Notes under the pieces: model-generated
Seen by the model: the letters and a program-made list of their open reading frames with translations, nothing else
The model's database searches: none
What the model was told of the DNA's origin: nothing
Part shown: piece after piece, positions 23,450-36,436 of the stretch
How positions within the stretch are numbered: position 1 is the first letter of the stretch
Layout of the letters: each line of letters opens with the position of its first letter
Source: Adiantum capillus-veneris
Taxonomy: Eukaryota > Streptophyta > Polypodiopsida > Polypodiales > Pteridaceae
Length of the DNA stretch: 64,000 nucleotides
Assembly (NCBI GenBank): GCA_014529385.2
Contig: CM043967.1
Span: 82,532,278-82,596,277 of the forward strand
Reading direction: 5' to 3'
Made by a program: the position numbers and the translations under genes

Positions 23450-23531
23450 CACGTTAACAATTAACGTGATCACGTGATATTTTTGTGTAAATACTAAAGT
23501 TATTGACGTAATCACCTGATCGTGATTACGT
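23450..23531. repeat. cluster of three palindromes
   Basis: CACGTTAA-CAA-TTAACGTG (23450-23468), ATCACGTGAT (23469-23478, containing a CACGTG box) and ACGTAATCAC-CTGATC-GTGATTACGT (23506-23531). All arms are perfect. Confidence 0.8.
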
Positions 23532-23626
23532 TAATGAAATCTCTGCTTGGGGGATCAAGGGAAAAACCCACAGCTCTATATACACCCACCATTATATTAT
23601 AAAAATCATTGAATGTACAAATGTTC

Positions 23627-23735
23627 ATGAGGAGCTACACTACTGCTTTTACAATGAATCTTTTATGAGGAGCTACATCACTCCTTTTACAGTGAATGGT
23701 TTATGAGGAGTTACATCACTCCTATCCTATCAAAT
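23627..23735. repeat. 38-bp tandem repeat, about three copies
   Basis: ATGAGGAGCTACAYYACTSC starts at 23627, 23665 and 23703, giving a 38-bp period with a TTTTACARTGAATSKTTT spacer. A second short tandem (CATGGTATCAACGAAAC and variants) lies at about 24215-24325. Confidence 0.75.
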
Positions 23736-24468
23736 ACAATAATGAATACAAAGGTTCAATAAAGAGGTGTAAAGGCTATCCATTAGCTCGTGATCAGAAG
23801 TGTCTCCGTGAATCTGTTGTGTAGCTTGTCATCTATATGGCATCACCAAACATGTCTTCATGTTGTCATCAATATGGCATCACCAAATATGTCTTCATAA
23901 ATCTTTTATTGTCACCAAGTTTGTCTTCATGAAATCAATTCTTTGATCAATCCTATATAGATCATAGACTCAAAAAACATAGTCATGAAATTTTTTAGCA
24001 TCGTTAGTGAAATATTACGTTCACAATGCCATAAGATATGGTTCGTGATGCCGCTCTTTTGACAACATATATAAACATGAAAACATATGTGTACATAAAG
24101 TATGAACATAAAAGTACAAGATGCATGATTACGTGATGCAAATGACATGTGTATATACTACATAAAACAACATTTATCAATGTAGTGATGTCAATGAATA
24201 TCATCAAAGTATTAACAAAACATCATCATTGTATCAATAGAAATAAATAAACTATCATGGTATCAACGAAACGCATCATGGTATCAACGAGAATAACCAT
24301 TGTATCAACGAAACAACATCATGGTTGTGAGGACAAGGGTAGGACCAGTCACGGCCAAGGGCCAAGATGGACATGCAATCAAGGGGGTCCCTATATTTAG
24401 CAGGCCAAGGGCCTATATAGGGCATGGCTGGGTGGAGATTAGCATGTTCAGTCCCCATGCCCTTTCAC

Positions 24469-24480
24469 TGGTATCAGAGC
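24469..24480 (+). other. primer-binding site of an LTR remnant
   Basis: TGGTATCAGAGC, a full iMet-type PBS, follows ..CCTTTCAC. The sequence to its left (back toward about 23.6 kb, with a TATATAGGGC stretch at 24415) is therefore a candidate 5' LTR on the plus strand. Its left border was not found. Confidence 0.6.
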
Positions 24481-26975
24481 AAGGTGGAGAGAAAGGGGGA
24501 AGGTGGAGCCATGGCAGAGGAGAAGGCATGGAGCTCTCTCTCTCTCTCAAGTGTGGATCTCTCTCTTTCTCCCTCTCTTTCGAAAACTCTCTCTCTCTCT
24601 TTGTGGAGGGTCGTGGGCATACTTCATGAGGAGACCCTGCTACAAGGAAGCAAAACTCGGGTAACGGGGGAGTAAGCCCTTGCATGGAGGGGGCGTGTGA
24701 AGATGGCCATCGCGAAATTTGTCGCTCCTTCTCTCGTTGTGTTTGCAGCAGGGGATGGAGTATTTCTCGTCACGCACGTGCTGCTAGATGAGCAACGTAG
24801 AGGGTAGGGTGGGCACATCTTTCTCTGCACAGACGATGATGCCATTGTTTTTTCATGAGCCAGGGTTTTCTTTTCTGATTGGTCCGCCCATGGTGACCTT
24901 AGGCCATTCGATAAGAAGAAAAAAAAAATACAAAAAGAAAATTTTGGCCATGGGATAGCTACTTTTTCTATGCTAATTACTCACATTATTGATAAATCAA
25001 AGGATTATCAATATGAAATACGAGTCGGCAAGGCCGGTCTTTCAAGACAATTCGACAAGGTCGATTCTCTTTTTTTTTAACATAAGTACTTGCTTACTAT
25101 GAGCATTTATGCATTTTTGGGTCTATTGCCGAGAAGCTTCCTAGGTTTGGAATATGCTAGTAGCATACGGACTTTGGGGGGAAACTAGGCAACGGGTCTA
25201 CCTATTTTTTTTCACTAGATCGGACAAAACCTAGCCAAGAGGGCATGCAAGGGGACATCCAACACTTCTACAGTTAACAACCTATATGGATATGAGCCAC
25301 ATTCACACGATGATCACTCTTCTCAGAGGTGTGACACGGTTAGTTAATTTCAAGTTATGTCTGTTTTGCCTATTTTTAACTTTCCATTTTGTACTTGATT
25401 TCTTGGTTGTGCAAAGAAAAGTGCTTTGGAAGAATCTATGAGAAGCACACTGTGAAAAAGAAAAGTTCTTTTCTTTTCTTCATGTGAATCAATACTTCTC
25501 TTATGTGCCAAGGTATTCTCGATTGACTTCAACTCGATGCTAATGGAACACAGCTTTAGCACTACAGGGATATAAGCTCACAGTTTATGCAATAGTGCTT
25601 ATTACTCTCTTTTTTGATATATATGCATGGCGTACTATTCTGTTGGACGTATGATACTCCATCATTGTATATGCTTCCACTAGAGCACTAGATACTTTGT
25701 CAAGGACGAGCTCAATTGTTGTTGTTTTCAGACAGTCACGATCACAGACAAGGTAAGTGGGTCAAGATGTGACTTTTTGGTACCTCTCTCTACGTGGGCA
25801 TGGTACAATTACACTGATGTACGCTTATAGGATAAGCTATGACACAGACATGGTCTGCACTGGAGCATTTGTTAAGGGCATACATCACATTAGAATAAGG
25901 GGATTGCCTCAGCCTAGCATGCTCTTCTTCTTCTCTCTCTTTTTCTTATTTCTCTCAAGAATAATGAAAACTTTCTAAGAAGCTTTTCATACATGTTTGG
26001 TTTGGGAGTCAGCATGAGCCAAGGTGCTCTAACTCTCAGATAGACATGGGCCAATATGCCATTCACATTAGTTTTCATCGGTTTATCGATTGAACGCTGA
26101 TGGCCGTAAGAGCTAGAAGCCACACACATAGACTGGCTAAGAGCCATTGTCAGATCTTGGGTAAGACCCAACTATTTCACCCCATAGGCATTAAGGAACA
26201 CAATTTGATCTACGCTGAGGATCATAGTTGATCTCTCCCACTTAAACTTTCAAGGAAAGAATTCCACAATCTACCATGCGATAGCGGATGAACACACTTT
26301 TTAAGTTGATTCCAATCATTCTGTACACGGTTGACTATGTTGGTTACCGTTATCTGCTAGTTGAGCAGTTTCTACAAAGAGTCTCCCCAAGGGGTTTGAC
26401 TATGTAGATTCTAATCCAAGGGCTTCAATTGCCATGACAACACCCATGGTTCTCAGTGCAATGTTGTTTGTTTTTTCAGGTAGGGGACGTGCTCGTGTCC
26501 ATTTAAATACGGGTAAGTGAACGTAATCTCCAGGTACGCATCTATTGATTTTGTGTTATTCCATTTTTAGTATGCTTTGCTTGTTTTTTCAAGACGTACA
26601 AGTACACTTGAATGTTATAGAGCCATGCCAAGGGCATGTCGGCACAAAGTATTTTGGGCCAAGTGTCCAATCTATCTTTCTACCTTATGCTGTTACGAAC
26701 CTACTTGTAGGGTTCAATTTGGCACATGTTGTCACATGGGAAACAACATGGTCTAGGAACTCAAGGAGTTCGGTTTAGCCAGTGTGGAGCAATGAATGAG
26801 GGTCCCTCTCACTCTTGTCGTAGAGTGTTTAGAGTTACCTCCACACACAAGTACATCTTGTACTTTTGCAAAGTTGTAGACCACATTGATTCTGGTGCTA
26901 CATGCGGGTGGTTTCTGCAAAATCGTTTTCAATCAATAGAAAAATTGAAAACAAAAACATCCTACTATGATATCA
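24481..26975. other. non-coding interior of an LTR remnant
   Basis: 2.5 kb without gag or pol motifs on either strand; the short frames in it show no domain. It follows a PBS, so it is probably the leader and degraded interior of a non-autonomous or eroded LTR element. Confidence 0.4.
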
Positions 26976-26976
26976 T

Positions 26977-27035
<59 letters not shown>

Positions 27036-27155
27036 ACAGAAATAGAACCCCAAAGTGTGTAGAATACACACATGAGATGATGTATATATAGAGGGGACTT
27101 GGGTGCCATATATAGAGAAGCCATATATTGAGTAGCTTCACATATAAGCTCAACA
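26976..27155. mobile_element. TG..CA repeat copy (180 bp)
   Basis: TGTTGAG followed by a (GA)n tract, then the same ~130 bp as 15231-15372, ending TATAAGCTCAACA. It truncates the CACTA #1 transposase exon that starts at 27316. The length difference from the other copy is mostly the GA tract. Confidence 0.65.
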
Positions 27156-27316
27156 GTTCGTCGCACGGTATGCTTGCATTGATTACAAGGACATAAGATC
27201 CTTGTTGAGAGATAGGTGTTTCCGTTGGACGGCACCACATCCTCGTCACTACTCATAATGAATGTAAAAACCTTATAACCTGGACATAAATTTAATCTTC
27301 TATTGGCATCCTCCAT
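27156..27316 (-). pseudogene. CACTA #1 transposase, N-terminal exon fragment
   Basis: Minus frame reading VVPSNGNTYLSTRILCPCNQ then CKHTVRRT. The CPC..CKN-type cysteine cluster is characteristic of the transposase-associated domain at the start of plant CACTA transposases. The frame is cut by the TG..CA repeat immediately after VRRT. The catalytic Transposase_21-type part is absent from this element; it is present only in element #2. Confidence 0.6.
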
Positions 27317-27322
27317 TTTTTA

Positions 27323-27381
<59 letters not shown>

Positions 27382-27790
27382 CTATCTATCTCTTTGTTCA
27401 CACTGTAATCTACCTCACATTCTCTAGTCATGTCCGATCCCCGCACATCTTGGTCTAGAGGTGCACGGAGATCAGAACCACCAGGTTATAATCTCCTCTT
27501 TATTGGTCAATGCCTATATTTGTGGATACAAGAAATCTACACACCCATGTCTACATGATAGTGCATGTAGTGGACAAAACCCCTTTGCCTCTTCTCTAGC
27601 TGTAGAAATTCAAAGCATCTTAACATCTCTTCACAACAAATCTTTGTTCGAGGGATTACTTAGCACATTACATGTTGGCCTCCAATCTGAGTATCATGTC
27701 GTTGAAAGCTTTCCAACTTAAGGTCGCATCCGTAGAGAGGAAGAGAGTGATCATCGTTTGCCTAACTCTAATTTTTTCCTGTAATCTCGA
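27317..27790. other. microsatellite and unassigned sequence of CACTA #1
   Basis: A (CT)n-(TATC)n tract occupies about 27326-27392. The plus frame at 27461-27721 has no recognisable domain. Confidence 0.4.
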
Positions 27791-28870
27791 ATGTAGAATT
27801 TAATATAAAACCTAAATCCAAAATCTTACCTAATTGCTCTTTAGGCAAAGCCTTCATTGACATGCCCTAAAATCTAACCTAAATCTAATCTAGTTCCACA
27901 TAATCTTAAATGAAACATAAATCTAGATCTAATCTAATCTTAAAGTACTCAACATACACCTAAATCTAATCTAATCTTAAATCTAACATAAGCCTAAATA
28001 TAATCTAACATAAATCTAAATCTAATCTAATCTTAAATCTGGTTTTAATCTTAAATCTAAATCTAATCTAGTCTTAAACTCAACATAAACCTAAATCTAA
28101 TCCAATCTTAAATCCTAAACCTAAATGTTATCTAACTTAAATCTAACTTAAATCTAACTTAGCTAATCTTAAACCTTGTCCTAATTTTAAATCCAATGAA
28201 ATCTAAATGTAACCTAATCTTAAACTCAACATAAACATAAATCTAAATGTAACTAGTGTTTGCTCTTTAGGCAAAGCCTAGTGTAACTAGTGTTTGCTCT
28301 TTACGCAAAGCCTTCATTGACATGCCCTAAAATCTAACCTAAATCTAATTTAGTTCAACATAATCTTAAATCAAACATAAATCTAGATCTAATCTAATCT
28401 TAAAGTACTCAACATACACCTAAATCTAATCTAATCTTAAATCTAACATAAGCCTAAATATAATCTAACATAAATCTAAATCTAATCTAATCTTAAATCT
28501 GGTTTTAATCTTAAATCTAAATCTAATCTAGTCTTAAACTCAACATAAACCTAAATCTAATCCAATCTTAAATCCTAAACCTAAATGTTATCTAACTTAA
28601 ATCTAACTTAGCTAATCTTAAACCTTGTCCTAATTTTTAATCCAATGAAATCTAAATGTAACCTAATCTTAAACTCAACATAAACATAAATCTAAATGTA
28701 ATCTAACCTAATCTTAAATAAATCTTAATCTAATCTGAAGTCTAACCTAATTTTAAATTTAGCATAAATTTTAAGTATAATTTAAATATAATCTAACTTA
28801 AGCTTAGATCTTAATCTAACCTTATTTTAATTAAATGTCATTTTAAATCTAGCCTAACCCTAAACCTTAA
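27790..28870. repeat. TAAATCTAATC-rich region with a 460-bp duplication
   Basis: Over 1 kb is built from degenerate TAAATCTAATC / AATCTTAAATCT units. A large segment starting GCAAAGCCTTCATTGACATG recurs at a 460-bp offset (27845 and 28305). The reverse complement matches the TAGATTTAGGTTTATTTT sequence at 45.3-45.7 kb of CACTA #2, so this belongs to the 5' part of the CACTA family. Confidence 0.8.
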
Positions 28871-28905
28871 TATAACATTTCATTTCATATTTTCTCTACT
28901 TCTTT

Positions 28906-28907
28906 TA

Positions 28908-28944
<37 letters not shown>

Positions 28945-29204
28945 GTTTTCTCCTCTTACCTCTTTCTTTTCGTCTTCTCCCCCCCTCTCTCTCTCTCTTT
29001 GTTATTTTTATTCTCTTACACTCTCTTCCTCTTTCTCCTTCTGTGTGTGTGTGTGTGTGTGTGTGTGTTTCTCTTTCTCTTTGCTTTATATCTCTCTCTC
29101 TCATTGTCTATCTTTAATTTATCTCTCTCTCTTATTCTTCTCTTTACTCTCTCTCTCTCTCTCTCTCAATGTGTGTGTATATGTGTTTTTTGTTTATGCA
29201 TGTG

Positions 29205-29239
<35 letters not shown>

Positions 29240-29346
29240 AAAGAAACAATGTGTGTGTGTGTGTGATAGAGGGAGAGAGAGAGAAAGAGGGGAAGGGAAC
29301 ATGAGAGAGAGGAGAGGGAAGGAGCATACCTGGCTCTCCTTCCTCT

Positions 29347-29386
<40 letters not shown>

Positions 29387-29410
29387 AAGAAAGAGAGAGA
29401 GAGAGAGGGA
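28906..29410. repeat. CT, GT and GA microsatellite block of the CACTA end
   Basis: Alternating (CT)n and (GT)n tracts. All ORFs here are low-complexity artefacts. The order CT-GT-CT-GA matches, inverted, the block at 44.6-45.1 kb in element #2. Confidence 0.9.
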
Positions 29411-29829
29411 GAGTGCGGGTTTACCTCTTTCGCTTGAGCACCGAAACTAAGATCTGAGATTTGAGTTTTGGCGCTCTCGGTTTATTTTTTATCCCTGTCG
29501 GCGTTGCTATGAGCGTTGCTTACAACAAACAAAATAGCAGCGTCTATAGTGACGCTCATAGCGACGCCGTGGATTTCACTTTTGAGCATCGCACTGCAAG
29601 CATCACTAATGTGAAGTACCTCTTGCAGTGTGAGAGTAATATTAAGAAACCAGAAACTACCTTATCACAACGAAAACCGGGCAACACTAAAGCCAGTCGA
29701 GGGCTACATGAGTCGCTATTTCCACCAGACTCGTTTGAAGGACTCGGAACAGAACCAACTACCAGGAGACCGGGAGTTGAACCAAATAGACGTGAACCAA
29801 ATAGATGTGTCAAGCTAGGTGATTTTAAA

Positions 29830-31921
29830 AAATGGGTCAAAAATATAGTTTGGGGATCCATATGACCACTTAGCAAGGTTTAAACAAGTACTAAGAGCAT
29901 AACACATATTTGATTTCCATACTCAATTCGAGGGGTTTAGAATGACATTAGTACGAAAAGCATTGACAGAGTTCCAAAACATTCCGTCAAGGTCAATCAT
30001 GGACTTAAATACATTAGCTCGAGGATTTGTAGCTGCTTGTTCCAAAACGGGGATCAAACACAAAACTGTAGCTCAAATCTATAGCTTCAAGCAGAAACAA
30101 GGTGAGTTTGTTAGGGATTGTGAAACTCGAATGAAGCCATACATCGCAACATGCCTAGAGCTAGAGATACCTGCTGAAGAACGACTAGTATCATTGTTTC
30201 TAGAAGAGATTCATGCTATATTACATAGCAAGAAGCATATGACCCTAGAAGAGTGTGTGTCAGATGCTATCGACTTAAGAGACACTTGTTATATTTTCAA
30301 CGAAAAAGATGTCCGTAAGGATAACCAAAGTGAGAAAACAGCACCCACCAAACCAACACAAGTGGGAAAGGCTGCTACAGCACCGCTTTGAACCATAGAA
30401 GACATGCTCAAAAGGAAGAATGACATGATGAATAACATGCAAAAAGAACCTATGAGGGGACCAGAGCAAGGGATACCTCAACAAAGACAACCAATTAGGC
30501 TGCAAAAATGGTATGCAATCAAGGGTAAATGGACCAACCATGAGACCCATGAGTGCTATTACCGACAGAAGTATGATGGGAATGTTCAATACGTGCCTAT
30601 GAGGCCACAAGGACAAGCCATGTACAGAGATCAACCTAATATAGCCCCAGCTCAAAGACCATGGATGGGTGTAGAGAGACCTCAAGCCGTCTTGGACATA
30701 ATGCAATTCTTTTAAAGTACATGCATTCAGAGGAAGTCATAGATGAACGAGCACTAGTTCCTGTTACACCCTATGCTGAGCCTAGTCCATCTACAGTAAT
30801 GGTAGAAGGAGATTGGTATAATTCACATCCACCACCAATGGAAGAAACTGACTTATGCTACTCTAGAGCTTTCACCAATGTATTATGTAGCTAATCAAGG
30901 TGTTAGACCTCCTATGGTAAGAACCATGATTAAGATAAGAACTGGAAAGTGTCACAACTGTGGTGCAGATGATCATTGGAAAAATGAATGCCCAGAGCCT
31001 GACAAGAATCTCAAGCTAGCCGAAGCTTATTGCATACAATGTTACAATAAAGGAGGACACTTCCCTGAAGATTGCCAAAAAATACTTTAAACAAGGGTAA
31101 AACAGTAGTGAACGTAGTCCAAGTGATACCTAGTAGCTCGTCTGAGAGTGAACCGATCGTTCCTATCAAGGTAATCACCAAAGCCCAGGCTAAGAAAAAG
31201 AATCATAACTCCTCTGATGATTCAAAAAATACTAAAATTTCCTCTCAAAAGACCAAAAGAAGCAGAAACAAAGGGTATGAGATGAGAAAACAGAAATAAC
31301 CACGAGGAGAAAGCAAAGAAACTATTCTAGGAAAAGGTGAAAAAAACTGGAAGCAAAATCAAGGAAACCACCGTGAAATCTGGAGGATCAATTTTGGTAG
31401 ACAAATTTTTTGAGCCTATTAATGCAGCCTTAAAAGCTTACCAAGCGGGACTTAAAGAATGCCAAAACATGGAAAGCAAATGGAAAAACTATCCTTCTCT
31501 AGACATGGAAGCAGCTAAGCTTGAAGCTTATCAAAATTTGGTAAGAATTACTCAAGAGATGCTAGAAAAACAAAAACCAAAGCTCGGGAGTATGGTCAAA
31601 CCTGAGGAGCTTGTGGTAGGAACCAGTAAAGAAAAATTCAAAGTGGAGGTAGAACCCCACCTTGAAACAAAAGATCCAGAACTTGTAGTGGCAGACAACG
31701 AGGATGCCTTAGATGGAATTCCATTCGTAGAAGAAGATTGGCCAGTACACTTATGGGAAAAAGTTAGAGAGATGAATGATGGGAACCTAACTTTGAAGTC
31801 AATCCCTATAGAGGAAGTTTGGTTAGACAACCTACCTCCTGATATCGACATGGATGTACAATCCTTGTATGGGGATTGCGGATCTCAAGCTTCAGGAATG
31901 TCTAAACCATTGACTTTGTAA
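29830..31921 (+). pseudogene. gag of Ty3 element X (right half of the split element)
   Basis: From 29838 the frame reads FGDPYDHLARFKQVLRA, has a stop, and continues at 29942 with a Retrotrans_gag-like domain (LNTLARGFVAACSKTGIKHK, YSFKQKQGEFVRDCETRMKP). After breaks near 30391 and 30715, two CCHC-like knuckles follow: CHNCGADDHWKNEC (about 30950-30991) and CIQCYNKGGHFPEDC (about 31036-31075). Next comes VVNVVQVIPSSSS and IKVITKAQAKKK, the usual pre-protease 'TRAQ' motif. A last frame (31337-31921) is charged and unrecognised. Protease and RT are not present before the Z insertion at 32035. The left half of X is at 7.0-8.5 kb. Confidence 0.7.
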
Positions 31922-32121
31922 ACATTACCCTATATGGGATGGGTGTCTAACCTCATTCCTATCTTATTTTGCAGACGTAGAGAGAACCATGATTAAATTG
32001 TCAATTCATGGGACGAAGCTGACTCGACTAGTGCTGTGCGCTCCTTGCCGCACTGTCGAAGCAAGGGACTTGCCAATACACCGTGTGCGAGACACAAATG
32101 GCTCCAAGCACACAACAAGCC

Positions 32122-35100
32122 CCACCATCAAGAATTCCCTTTATAGTTAATCCCTTGGTAGTGATGGGTAGGGTCGCATTAGACTCGTTGCCTTCAAAAT
32201 ACTGCCCTAATTCGTTAATGGGTACCTCGATCACAGACTCGTGTCCATCTAATTCAAGTGATTGCACATGATTTTCCTCATCAATCATAATCGAGTCAGG
32301 CCTATTTGGTTGCGCAAACTGCGGTAATCCCGTTCGTAGCTCTCCGTTAAGGAATGCTCGAAGTGCAAGGAATAACTCAGGATCTCCATACAGCTTTGCT
32401 ATGATCGTGGTTCGGACCTCAGAAGACATGAAGTCCACTAGTTTGGTACCATTCATTGGCATTTTGCAGGGTGTAGGTCCTTGACTAGGAACTGGTGAGG
32501 ATAGAATCTCATATTCCTCAATGGGATCAGGTATTCCTTCGTTAAACATCCTTTCCAACAAGAAGGGTGTATGCTCACTTTCTGATGTCCCGTCCTCACT
32601 CCCTTCTTGGATGATACTAGATATGGCTAACGGTCTATGGTTCATGTGGGGTGGATGAACTTGCGTGGGAAACACTATGTCATGAACTTGCGTGGGAATC
32701 ATTGAAGAGGTGGCCTCCTAGCTTGGGTGTTGATATTTTGACCTCTGGATGCGAGAGCAGCAGCTTGATACACCGGCTTGACTTGACCCCAACAATCTTC
32801 CATATAGTATATAGGATACTCTTCCAATGTATCAAGTCCGTAGGAAATACTAGTGTTTATCTCCTCCTCACAACCATCTGCATAAGCATTAGATGTCTCG
32901 CAACCCACTTGGTTCATAGGGGAAACTCTTGGATGCGGGGGCTGCGGTCCTAGCACAGGAGGTGGTAGCGGTGTAGCTTGTACAACATTTTGAGATCTAG
33001 GGACCATGTGTTGCGGTAGTTGCTCAACAGGTGGAGCAGGCATCAATACAGGAGCTCGAGGTGCATCCGTCCAGGTTACCATACCTACCACATGCGTTGC
33101 AAGTTCCATTAAATTTTACTCTAAACGTAGGGAACTCGCTAGTGCTATGTGGACCTAAGCAAATGGAACACCATTGTTGCTCCCTTCTTGGATACATGTG
33201 ACTATTTTGAGGGGGTCGATTATCCTTAAGAGACTCTTGGATTGCCTTGGTGAGGTCTGTCAAGAATGTCTCAAATACCTTTGGCTCATTGGCAATGGGC
33301 TTTGCAGTCATGGGTTCGTACCCAATGGCTTGTGAGCTAGTGGATCTCGTGTTAGTAGACACCCTCATGCCTGCTATCATCAACTTGTCCTCTAATTGGA
33401 TTGCATTGGCAGTGACATCTTCCCAGGTTGTGATACCTCTAATCACTAGTCCATTATAGATTCCTTCATTCCTCAACCCTCGAATGAATTGATCAAGCAA
33501 TTGGTTATTGTTGAAGCGCTCATTTACAGGGCAGCGAGAGTTTAAGTGCTTTAGACGACTAATGAAGTCCCTTACTGACTCTCCTTCCTTACGTTCGGCC
33601 TTCTGTAGCTGAGATGCTACACCCCAAAGCACACCTTCTCGTATGTACTCCTTTAGAAACAACCTTCGAAGGGTAGGGTAGATTGTTTTCTCGTCCACCC
33701 TTAGGGTTCTATACCAATCTCCAGCCTTCCCACTTAATGTCAAGCTTAAGGCATTGCACTTATGTAGTTCGTTGCGTTCCCCTAAGGAATCACATACTTG
33801 TTCAAACACTTCAATGTGTTTTCTAGAATCTTCTTCCCCATTGAATTTTTGCATGAGTTTGGCAATTTGTACTGCCTTACTTCTAGGCTCTCTATCAGAT
33901 GCATGACGCATATTTTTCGCGATAGATCGACCTATGGTTTGAGCAAACGCTGCCAAGTCACCTATGTGAGGAGGCAGGGCCGGTGGAGGTACTCTTGGAA
34001 TCATATGTGGGAGAGGGACGGGTACCGGTCTTGGCATATGTGTGGATGATGCAGGATATGGAACATAACCGGGCATAGGTCCACTCGGGTAAGGGCTAGG
34101 GAGTGGCACTCGAGGAGCATAAACAAGTGGTACAATTGGAGGTGTGGGGGCCATGTGTGCATAAGGGGCTAGAGGCACATACGGTCGAGGCCCCATATTA
34201 GGTACTACGACACTAGGTAGTGGCACTGCGCTAACCGTAGATGTCATCGGTACATTATCTGTCAGGCTTATCCCTGGAGTGAGCACTGTGTTTTCCTTAA
34301 TAGAGGGTTGAGCCAAGTTAGGGAAGCTAAAGTTGTCGCTCGGAGGCTCAGATTGCATAGAGACCCCAGGTGAAATGACGTAAGATGGGTCCATGGGACT
34401 CATTAGAGGAGTCTCCATTTGTGATAGAGTGGGCTGTTGAGCCTTGCTCGTATCCAGAAATCTCATGGGGCTAGTTGAGAGTATATTTACCCCTCGGTTT
34501 TGCCTTTCTAATTGAATAATGCCATGGATAACATTACAGATCATTTTCTGTTGATCTTCGATGCTCGTGGCACTAGAGGTGGATTGTACAATCTCTATCC
34601 ATCCTACATGGTAGGCGTGGCCAGAGTGTAGATCCGTCAACACCTCAGTGTGGAGGTCATATGTCCAATGATCATTAATGAACAATCCTTCTAGAGTCGA
34701 CGTGTTAACGATTTCTTGTGAGGTAGAAGCAATGTTGCTCCCCGTGGTTTTACTTGTCACCAACGGTACTCTAGAGGGAACTTCTGAAGGAGGCAGCTCA
34801 ACAGGGCCTTCTTGGTAAGAAGTTGGCAGGATATCCACATGGACACTCTTTGGTGGTGTGGGGTCCACGTGCAATGTGAAAGGAGAGTCCACTTCCCCAC
34901 CCCCTTTGTGTGCTTCATTTGCATCAGGTTCCGAGCGAGTAGCTCTACCTAATGTTTCCATGAAACGGCTAAACATACTAGTACTAGGCTGTGGAGCTTT
35001 GGGAGGTGCATGGCCTTCTCTCTCAGTGGTTTGGGTAGGGTATGCTTCCATGATTTCTGAGTCGGAGGAGGAATCACTAGCGGCTATTTTAGGGTCTTGG

Positions 35101-35225
35101 GTGGTGCTACCTTGTGTCCCCGCTGAGGGTCTAGAGCCTATCGTGGATGGGTAATGGGTGTCCGTATGAACAGAGGCACCCTCAATATTCTCGTGTTCTA
35201 GCACCCGCCCAGAGCGTAAGTGCAT
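32122..35225 (-). pseudogene. gag and start of protease of element Z
   Basis: The frame starts at 35225 with MHLRSGR, the customary Ty3 Gag start. A proline-rich middle (about residues 340-430) precedes a Retrotrans_gag domain (LTLSGKAGDWYRTLRVDEKT, FLKEYIREGVLWGVASQLQK, ESVRDFISRLKHLNSRCPVN, FIRGLRNEGIYNGL, about residues 480-590). A Cys cluster (WCSICLGPH ... CNACGRYG) follows. A frameshift near 33080 moves to 33109-32699, then another to 32702. The last frame ends with GLTIKGILDGGA, the retropepsin active-site region, and is then fused to LTR sequence. Gag is 733 residues before the first shift, a typical length. Confidence 0.8.
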
Positions 35226-36123
35226 GTGATTTTGATACCCTAAGGTGTCAAAAAGCTGCTCTAGGAGGCCTTGTGACTAGTTTTTAGCGTGTTTTTTGTT
35301 TGTTTTTTTGCTAGATTTTTTAGAGCGTGTCGTGGAATGGGCTGTGTGATAGCTCACAACGAGCGTATCGCTCGGAGGGACGCGTTGTGCTTTACAGCCC
35401 ACCGTTTGGTTCTATTTTGCTCCAGAAAAGCCCGAAACAGTCTTTTCCTAGCTAGGGAACTAGGCTCCAAATAGCAAGTCTAAGGGTGCAAGTGGGAAGA
35501 GAAGGGAGGAGAGTGGAGGACTTGTCCCACATGCTCTCATTCCCTCTTGAGGAGGTAGGGTATATATATAAGAGTGAGTCTAGTATTTATCATAGGACTG
35601 AGGCCTGGGCCTCGGCCTGGGCTTGGGGCTTGGGCTTGGGGAAATGATCCTGATCCCGATCTAACTTTTATACAAACCAACCCCTCCGTTTTTATAACTC
35701 ACGTTTTTTATTTTCGAAACTCTAACCTCCCCCTCGCTCACGTTTTATTTTTCGATTTTTTTTTTCTTTTTTTTTTGTTGGGTACGCGTTTTGGTGCGCG
35801 TTGACCTCACCTACCTACTTTTTGTCTCACCTAATTACTAGCCTGCTTAATTAACTAACTGTGCATCTAACTGTGCACAAACCAGAAAACACAGAAAATG
35901 CAGAAAATTAAAACTTGACAAAACTGTGCAGTGCAAACCAGAAAATGCAGAAAACGCAGAAACGCAAGAAATGCTAACTGTGCAGTGCAAACCAGAAAAC
36001 GCAGAAAACGCAAAAAACAGAAATCTCCACACAACTACACACACTCATTCCCTGCCTTTCCTATGATAGAAATTGCACCACAAGAAAGCGTAAAGTGCTT
36101 AACCGAGCTTAGTGTAGGGCATT
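35226..36123 (-). other. 5' untranslated leader of element Z
   Basis: Non-coding stretch between the PBS and gag on the minus strand. It contains repeated GTTTTCTGGTTTGCACTG-like units near 35875-36005. Confidence 0.6.
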
Positions 36124-36141
36124 TCCCCGGCAGCGGGGCCA
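36124..36141 (-). other. primer-binding site of element Z
   Basis: On the minus strand TGGCCCCGCTGCCGGGGA follows the LTR end after four bases. It closely resembles the TGGCGCCGTTGCCGGGGA site of Tat/Athila-type Ty3 elements, which supports that lineage. Confidence 0.8.
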
Positions 36142-36145
36142 AAAA

Positions 36146-36397
36146 TGTGCGCTCCTTGCCGCACTGTCGAAGCAAGGGACTTGCCAATACACCGTGTGCG
36201 AGCCACAAATGGCTCCAAGCACACAACAAGCCTAAACTAGCAACCTCAAGAGAGCAAAGGGTGTGTCACTCACCACTCTACGCTCGCCTTCGTGGTGGAT
36301 TCCTCGCCGCGATGAAGAAGAAGCTGCAGTCGTGCCGCGCTCAACCGCTTCGCCGCCGTCGTGCCTTCGTAATGCTCGATCGCACACACACTCTCCT

Positions 36398-36436
<39 letters not shown>

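Larger units (their letters stand above)
22360..23600. other. AT-rich region upstream of the hAT transposase
   Basis: No coding frame. The right end carries a GC-rich hairpin (23341-23398) and a cluster of palindromes (23450-23531). The hAT promoter and one transposon terminus should lie in this block. Confidence 0.4.

Noticed and set aside
27790-28870. TAAATCTAATC region as telomeric repeat
   Set aside because: The plant telomere unit CCCTAAA is not maintained; units are degenerate and longer, and lie inside a CACTA element.
28880-29384. Low-complexity ORFs rich in Ser/Leu and Cys/Val
   Set aside because: Translations of CT and GT microsatellites in the CACTA end block.
34858-35154. Plus-strand 98-residue ORF
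   Set aside because: Antisense shadow of the element Z gag frame.
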